A DNA stretch of 64,000 nucleotides, from positions 1 to 64,000 of the forward strand of contig CAKUAR010000007.1 in assembly GCA_934636465.1 (NCBI GenBank), given 5' to 3'. Position numbers and translations under genes: made by a program. This DNA is from an uncultured Muribaculaceae bacterium (GTDB lineage Bacteria > Bacteroidota > Bacteroidia > Bacteroidales > Muribaculaceae). Positions within the stretch are counted from its first letter, which is position 1. Each line of letters begins with the position of its first letter. Shown here piece by piece: positions 59,654 to 64,000 of the stretch. The notes under the pieces were generated by a model. The model saw only the letters and a list, made by a program, of their open reading frames with translations. It made no database searches and was not told the origin of the DNA.

Positions 59654-60090
59654 TTGCTTATATCGAAAACGTCTTTAGGCAGAATTGCAAGTGCCTCATT
59701 TTCATTCCTTTCCATAATTTCACGCTCACCAGGCCCCTTGTCGTTTATGCCGCAAAGGTGAAGCACGCCATGCACTATCACACGCATCAGCTCCTCCTCG
59801 TAGCTGCGAGCATAAAGCTCGGAGTTGGTGCGCACAGTGTCGAGCGACATCACCATATCGCCGGCTATGCGGTGGCGGTTGGTGTAGTCAAACGTGATAA
59901 TGTCGGTGTAGTAGTCATGACCCAAATATTTGCGGTTGGTTGCAAGGATATACTCATCGTCGCAAAACACATAGGTGAGCACACCCACCTTCTTGCCATG
60001 AATGAGCGCCACTTGCTCGAGCCACCCTTCCACCGCCTTGCGGTTAAACTTGGGCATTTCAACATTTTCCGCTATGTAATTAACTTCCAT
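59650..60090 (-). CDS. ybeY: Endoribonuclease YbeY (16S rRNA maturation)
   Basis: 146 aa. It is a zinc-dependent RNase in 16S rRNA 3'-end maturation and ribosome quality control. The metal motif is VIVHGVLHLCGINDKGPGE (two His seen; the usual third His is replaced by Lys or lies in the altered GINDKG stretch, as in other members of this phylum). The strand LATNRKYLGHDYYTDIITFD carries TDIITFD, the conserved substrate segment. It is the first gene of the operon. Confidence 0.93.
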   Translation of the reverse strand: MEVNYIAENVEMPKFNRKAVEGWLEQVALIHGKKVGVLTYVFCDDEYILATNRKYLGHDYYTDIITFDYTNRHRIAGDMVMSLDTVRTNSELYARSYEEELMRVIVHGVLHLCGINDKGPGEREIMERNENEALAILPKDVFDISK

Positions 60091-60112
60091 AATAGAAATT
60101 TTTCAGCAATTA

Positions 60113-60120
60113 CAAAGATA
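60113..60120 (-). promoter_or_regulatory. Candidate -7 element for the ybeY-mnmG operon
   Basis: TATCTTTG on the minus strand, perfect match, 23 nt before ybeY; a TTG at 60139-60137 has 16-nt spacing. Confidence 0.55.
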
Positions 60121-60331
60121 AGTCTTTTAATTGACACAATAATTTACTCACACCTTTAAAAATAGAAAATTAAGCTTTGTCAACTGTTTTCTGTCACACT
60201 GCACAAAACAGCATTACTCACTATACACAAGCACTTTAGCTCATTTTAAGCCCGCGAGAATTAAAAATCTGAGGCAAACCTTGCCAGTACAAAAGGATTT
60301 CCAACTCACAAAAAACTTATTTTTTCGTCTT

Positions 60332-60366
60332 TTTGACCTTATGGCACAATTATTGCACTATATTTG
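60332..60366 (+). promoter_or_regulatory. Promoter of nfeD-SPFH operon
   Basis: TTTG (60332-60335), 23 nt, TATATTTG (60359-60366), followed by the nfeD start 46 nt downstream. Confidence 0.55.
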
Positions 60367-60411
60367 TAAAAAGCAACCATCAGCATATATCATCTTAAAA
60401 TTTCAATAACA

Positions 60412-60867
60412 ATGGCAGATTACTTTTCAGCACACATGTGGCAGCTCTGGACCATCGTCTGTATAGCTTGCCTGATTCTCGAACTCTTGTTGAGCACAGG
60501 CGACTTCTATATCATCTGCTTCTCCGTGGGAGCCGTTGCCGCCCTGCTTGCATCGTTTCTCGGATTCAGTTTCACGGTTCAAGTCATAACATTTGCCGTG
60601 ATTGCCGTGGTGTGCCTGTTTTTCCTGCGCCCACTCGCCATCACATATCTGCATCGTAACGAGCCCGAGCGCTTGAGCAACGCCGATGCCCTGATAGGCC
60701 GCACCGGCATAGTGAGCCAAGAGATAGTGGCCGACGGCTATGGCCGTGTGGCTATCGACGGCGACGACTGGAAAGCCGTGAGTTCCGACAAGGCTAAAAT
60801 CGGAAAAGGAGCTAAGGTGGTGGTCGTGGGTCGCGAAAGCATCATCATCACCGTGCAAAGGGCTTAA
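60412..60867 (+). CDS. NfeD-family membrane protein
   Basis: 151 aa. Two to three transmembrane helices occupy residues 10-80 (LWTIVCIACLILELLLSTGD, VGAVAALLASFLGFS, VQVITFAVIAVVCLFFLRPL) and a C-terminal OB-fold domain follows (LIGRTGIVSQEIVADGYGRV and on). It is the short NfeD type without the protease domain. NfeD proteins pair with SPFH/flotillin-like proteins in membrane microdomains; here the SPFH gene follows after 60 nt. Confidence 0.9.
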   Translation: MADYFSAHMWQLWTIVCIACLILELLLSTGDFYIICFSVGAVAALLASFLGFSFTVQVITFAVIAVVCLFFLRPLAITYLHRNEPERLSNADALIGRTGIVSQEIVADGYGRVAIDGDDWKAVSSDKAKIGKGAKVVVVGRESIIITVQRA

Positions 60868-60927
60868 CGGCTCCGTCGCACACAGAAAATCGAATTATTT
60901 TTTACCAACTAAACAAATAACAACGCT

Positions 60928-61878
60928 ATGACACTAACATCAATTATCTTGATTTGCATTGTGCTGCTGGCTCTGGTTATACTCAAAATGAGCATCGTAA
61001 TCATTCCACAGTCAGAAACCCGCATCGTGGAACGCCTCGGCAAATATCACGAGACCCTAAAGCCCGGCGTGAACATCATCGTGCCGTTCATTGACCGCGC
61101 AAAAGTGATAATCTCGCTCGAAAACGGCCGCTACCGCTACACCAACGTCATCGACCTGCGCGAACAAGTGTATGACTTCGACAAACAGAACGTGATTACA
61201 AAAGACAACATTCAGATGCAAATCAACGCCCTGCTCTACTTCCAGATTGTTGACCCTTTCAAGGCCGTGTATGAAATCAACAACCTGCCAAATGCTATCG
61301 AAAAACTCACGCAAACCACCCTGCGTAACATCATAGGTGAGCTTGAGCTTGACGAGACGCTCACGTCGCGCGACACCATCAACACCAAGCTGCGTGCCGT
61401 GCTCGATGACGCTACCAACAAGTGGGGCATAAAGGTCAACAGAGTTGAGCTGCAAGATATTACCCCACCGGCAAGCGTGCTGCAAGCCATGGAGAAGCAA
61501 ATGCAGGCCGAGCGCAACAAGCGCGCCACAATCCTCACAAGCGAGGGCGACAAGGCTGCCGTTATTCTCCAGTCAGAGGGTGAGAAGCAGTCGGCTATCA
61601 ACCGCGCCGAAGCACAAAAGCAGACTCAAATCCTTGAAGCCGAAGGTCAGGCGCAAGCGCGCATACGCAAAGCCGAGGCAGAAGCCATTGCCATAGCCAA
61701 AATCACCGACGCTGTGGGCAAGAGCACTAACCCGGCCAACTATCTGCTCGCCCAAAAATACATTGCCATGCTGCAAGATGTGGCACAAGGCGACAAGACC
61801 AAGACGGTGTATCTTCCCTACGAGGCCACAAACCTCATGGGCAGCATTGGCGGCATAAAAGACTTGTTCAAAGACTGA
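60928..61878 (+). CDS. SPFH/Band 7 (stomatin, QmcA-like) protein
   Basis: 316 aa. One N-terminal membrane segment (SIILICIVLLALVILKMSIV) leads into the SPFH domain (VIIPQSETRIVERLGKYHET and on, VITKDNIQMQINALLYFQIV) and a long charged coiled coil (QAERNKRATILTSEGDKAAV, AEAQKQTQILEAEGQAQARI). It resembles the stomatin/QmcA group. It probably forms a ring-like membrane assembly with the NfeD protein encoded upstream. Role in quality control or lipid domain organisation is inferred from the family. Confidence 0.93.
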   Translation: MTLTSIILICIVLLALVILKMSIVIIPQSETRIVERLGKYHETLKPGVNIIVPFIDRAKVIISLENGRYRYTNVIDLREQVYDFDKQNVITKDNIQMQINALLYFQIVDPFKAVYEINNLPNAIEKLTQTTLRNIIGELELDETLTSRDTINTKLRAVLDDATNKWGIKVNRVELQDITPPASVLQAMEKQMQAERNKRATILTSEGDKAAVILQSEGEKQSAINRAEAQKQTQILEAEGQAQARIRKAEAEAIAIAKITDAVGKSTNPANYLLAQKYIAMLQDVAQGDKTKTVYLPYEATNLMGSIGGIKDLFKD

Positions 61879-61927
61879 TTTTTTCCGCTGCACACAATCG
61901 CACATAAAGCAGTATAAATAAAACATT

Positions 61928-61961
61928 AGCCGGCGCTAACACTCATGTGTTGACACCGGCT
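61928..61961 (-). terminator. Terminator between SPFH and glycosyltransferase genes
   Basis: 14-15 bp imperfect stem, better paired in the minus-strand RNA (one mismatch, two G-U), followed on that strand by TGTTTTATTTA. It fits the GT2 transcript and may also stop the SPFH transcript. Confidence 0.6.
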
Positions 61962-62021
61962 GTTTCTTATGCTCATCTTGCCGCGCATCTCATCTGCTAT
62001 CATACGCACAAGAGCCGTTTA

Positions 62022-62768
62022 CTACTTGTTTTTGAACGCGTGCGAAAGCTTCACTCCAAGTATTGTGAACCGCAGCCTGAGCACAAACACAAGCCGCTCA
62101 ACACCGCGGTCAAGCTCCTTGACCACAGCTATGTTTTCACGCAGTGCTTTCTCGCGCTCACGGTTGCTCACACCGCTTGTGTCATAGCAAGCAATAGCCT
62201 CGTTGAGATGCAGAAACTTGCGACCGTCTTTCCAGCATTTCTTGAAGAAATAGAAGTCAGCCGAATACCTGAACCTGCGCTCAAAAGGCATCTGGCGCAT
62301 CAGCTCCGTACGAACAAATGCTGCCTGGTGGCAGAAAAATATGTGGTGATAGTTGCGCGGCTCGTGAGCAGGAACGAGAGCCCACGCACCGTCTCTCATC
62401 TTCATTATGTCGCCATAAAGCACATCGAGGTCACTGCCCTCGAGCCTGTCGGCAGCGGTTGACAGCACCTCCGGACTGCAAAAAGTGTCGCCGGCATTGA
62501 GGAAGATTATCCATTTGCCGTGAGCCTTGGCAGCAGCCTTGTTCATGGCGTCATATATGCCCGCGTCGCGCTCCGACGACCACGACGTGATGTTTTTCTC
62601 ATAACGCTTTATGGTGTCGATGCTGCCGTCGGTTGAGCCGCCGTCAACAACGATGTATTCGTAGTCAACAAACTCCTGTTTCAACACACTTTCTATTGTG
62701 CGCTCAAGCAAGGCGTTGCAGTTGAGTGTCACCGTCACTATGGTGAAAACTGGATTCTGTGCGTTCAT
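62022..62768 (-). CDS. Family 2 glycosyltransferase
   Basis: 248 aa GT-A fold enzyme. The N-terminal part is FTIVTVTLNCNALLERTIES with the first nucleotide-binding strand, then the typical YEYIVVDGGSTDGSIDTIKR; the SERDAGIYDAMNKAAAKAHG and WIIFLNAGDTF segments (metal-binding region) fit the WcaA-like group. It should add a sugar to a surface polysaccharide or glycolipid. Acceptor not predictable. It is divergent from the GT4 gene. Confidence 0.92.
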   Translation of the reverse strand: MNAQNPVFTIVTVTLNCNALLERTIESVLKQEFVDYEYIVVDGGSTDGSIDTIKRYEKNITSWSSERDAGIYDAMNKAAAKAHGKWIIFLNAGDTFCSPEVLSTAADRLEGSDLDVLYGDIMKMRDGAWALVPAHEPRNYHHIFFCHQAAFVRTELMRQMPFERRFRYSADFYFFKKCWKDGRKFLHLNEAIACYDTSGVSNREREKALRENIAVVKELDRGVERLVFVLRLRFTILGVKLSHAFKNK

Positions 62769-62794
62769 TCTGACTAATAATGATTTTCAGTGCG

Positions 62795-62827
62795 CAAAGT
62801 TACGCATTTTGACCCACTACGCGCAAA
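62795..62827 (-). promoter_or_regulatory. Promoter of the GT2 gene
   Basis: TTTG (62827-62824), 21 nt, TAACTTTG (62802-62795) on the minus strand; 26 nt before the start. Confidence 0.7.
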
Positions 62828-62866
62828 AATAACTCAAAACAAAGCCCATAATTGAAATAAAAAAAA

Positions 62867-62874
62867 TATCTTTG
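62867..62874 (+). promoter_or_regulatory. Candidate -7 element for the GT4 gene
   Basis: TATCTTTG, perfect match, 35 nt upstream of the GTG start at 62910; no well-spaced TTG. Confidence 0.5.
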
Positions 62875-62909
62875 CCTTAGCAAACTTCTAAAGAAAGGTA
62901 AAAACTTCC

Positions 62910-64000
62910 GTGATCAACGTTTTTCACATAGTGTCAAACAAAATCTGGGGTGGCCCGGAGCAATATTCATTCGACGTTATCCGCCACATGCTTCACGACG
63001 ACTACTACGTGGAGGTCGTGTGCCGCCACAACGATGCCATCGTCAAGCGTTTCCGCTCGCTTGAAATCCCGGTTTCCACTCTGCCGCTGAAAGGCCCTAC
63101 CGACATCGACAGCTCCATAAGGCTTGCACGTCTGCTCAAAAAAGGCAAAAACGTGATTCACGTCCACTCTTTCAGCGATGCGTTTGCGGCAATTTTGGCC
63201 AAACATCTCTCCGAAAACCCCGAAACGCACGTTGTCATGACACTTCACCACGTGAAAAAGCCCTATAACAACTACCTGTTCCGCAAGTTCTACGACGAGA
63301 TAGACCGCTTCATTTTCCCCTCGCAACTCACCTACGACCTTTTCACTTCCACAGCCAAGAAGTTTGACACTCGCAAGGCGTGCATAATCCGCGAGAGCGT
63401 TCCTGCACCCAGTGCCGACGGCGATGCCACAGCAGTGCCCGACCTGCGCAAAAAACTCGGCGTGGCACCAGGGCAAAGTCTCATCATGTTTCATGGCCGT
63501 CTGTGCCACGAAAAGGGCATTGACGTGGCTCTCAGAGCCCTCACGCAGCTCGACAAAAACACATTCAAAATGGCTGTCATAGGCTCAGGCAACCACAAGT
63601 TTGAGGCACAGCTAAAGGGCTTCATTGTGGCAAACCAACTGGTGCGCAATGTCAGTTTCCTTGGGTTTAACGACAATGTGCTGCCACTCATTGCGCAGTG
63701 CGACTTCGGCGTGTTGCCGTCGGTAGTGCCAGAGGCCATGGGGCTTGCCAACCTCGAATACATGATTCAAGGCAAGGCGCACATCACCACCGACAACGGA
63801 GCACAAAAGGAATATGTGACCAACGGCAGCAACGGCCTGCTCGTCACTCCCGGTAACTATTTTGAAACCGCACAAGCCATCAAGACGCTTATCGACGACA
63901 AATCACTCTGCCAGCGACTCGGCAGCCAAGCCCAAGCCGACTTCCGCCAAAACCTTTCCTACACCCATTTCTACAGCTCGCTCAACGCTCTCTACCACTC
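62910..64000 (+). CDS. Family 4 glycosyltransferase (3' end outside the window)
   Basis: At least 363 residues, cut by the window edge. The start is probably GTG at 62910 (reading INVFHIVSNKIWGGPEQYSF), since no ATG fits. It is a GT-B fold enzyme: the N-terminal domain has GGPEQYSFDVIRHM and NVIHVHSFSDAFAAIL, the C-terminal donor domain has LIMFHGRLCHEKGIDVALRA, VSFLGFNDNVLPLIAQCDFG and PEAMGLANLEYMIQGKAHIT with the conserved EAMGL(x)NLE (E-x7-E) motif. It should transfer a sugar to a surface glycan. Confidence 0.9.
   Translation, partial: MINVFHIVSNKIWGGPEQYSFDVIRHMLHDDYYVEVVCRHNDAIVKRFRSLEIPVSTLPLKGPTDIDSSIRLARLLKKGKNVIHVHSFSDAFAAILAKHLSENPETHVVMTLHHVKKPYNNYLFRKFYDEIDRFIFPSQLTYDLFTSTAKKFDTRKACIIRESVPAPSADGDATAVPDLRKKLGVAPGQSLIMFHGRLCHEKGIDVALRALTQLDKNTFKMAVIGSGNHKFEAQLKGFIVANQLVRNVSFLGFNDNVLPLIAQCDFGVLPSVVPEAMGLANLEYMIQGKAHITTDNGAQKEYVTNGSNGLLVTPGNYFETAQAIKTLIDDKSLCQRLGSQAQADFRQNLSYTHFYSSLNALYH

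Larger units (their letters stand above)
60091..60411. other. Divergent promoter region between ybeY and nfeD
   Basis: A 321-base, AT-rich stretch without a gene. It carries promoter elements for both flanks, and a weak inverted repeat CTGTTTT/AAAACAG near 60187-60214. No RNA gene was recognised. Confidence 0.6.

Noticed and set aside
63250..63265. CACGTGAAA-containing sequence as a second parS
   Set aside because: The left half does not match the consensus and it lies inside the glycosyltransferase coding region.

Overview
The window looks like chromosomal DNA of a Bacteroidales bacterium, most likely from the Prevotella/Muribaculaceae side of the order; genus cannot be fixed by eye. Supporting signs: many start regions carry the Bacteroidetes sigma-ABfr -7 element TAnnTTTG, often with TTG or TTTG 19-23 nt upstream; starts mostly lack Shine-Dalgarno sequences; two secreted proteins end in type IX secretion (T9SS) sorting domains; MraY has a long insert; FtsI carries a PASTA domain; and the conserved Bacteroidetes blocks pdxJ-exbB-exbD-tonB (divergent from nadK) and ybeY-mnmG-apt-uvrC-dtd-mazG-deoC are present. 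No tRNA, rRNA, CRISPR array, prophage or transposase was seen.

Layout. 1-600: a decayed metallophosphoesterase C-terminus. 635-5829: yebC, pheT, serS and a YqeY/GatB-like gene, all minus. 5920-21173: a nearly complete division and cell wall (dcw) cluster on the minus strand, transcribed rsmH, ftsL, ftsI, murE, mraY, murD, ftsW, murG, murC, ftsQ, ftsA, ftsZ; mraZ is not at its head. 21526-22841: thyA-folA. 23183-26708: a four-gene operon of VTC-type polyphosphate polymerase domain, DUF4956 membrane protein, DUF2490 outer-membrane protein and a Cthe_2159-like lipoprotein; this is the best candidate for a poorly described system. 26863-29221: MBOAT O-acyltransferase plus SGNH partner. 29341-32253: pdxJ and a TonB/ExbBD-type energiser, divergent from nadK, a YgjP-type metallopeptidase and an L,D-transpeptidase. 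34852-39379: secreted T9SS amidase, a beta-propeller protein and a LysM glucosaminidase. 39378-41851: cdd and dnaX. 41994-47740: TonB-dependent-type outer membrane protein, a BspA-type LRR protein and a broken beta-helix-like gene. 48003-50449: lipid-A-type ABC exporter and purN. 50468-53349: a second MBOAT/SGNH pair. 53487-60090: the ybeY to deoC operon, with a perfect parS site between apt and mnmG. 60412-61878: NfeD and SPFH proteins. 62022-64000: two glycosyltransferases, the last cut by the window edge.

Together the genes are dominated by peptidoglycan synthesis, division and envelope modification: precursor synthesis (mur genes, mraY), septal synthesis (ftsI, ftsW, ftsQ, ftsL, ftsA, ftsZ), cell wall remodelling (amidase, glucosaminidase, L,D-transpeptidase), surface glycan acylation (two MBOAT/SGNH pairs) and lipid or glycan export and synthesis (ABC exporter, glycosyltransferases). 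The parS site suggests this part of the chromosome is in the origin-proximal segregation domain. Two further regulatory signals deserve checking: a canonical A_AAA_AAG slippery heptamer in dnaX with an immediate -1 stop, and fully overlapping divergent start codons between cdd and the glucosaminidase gene.
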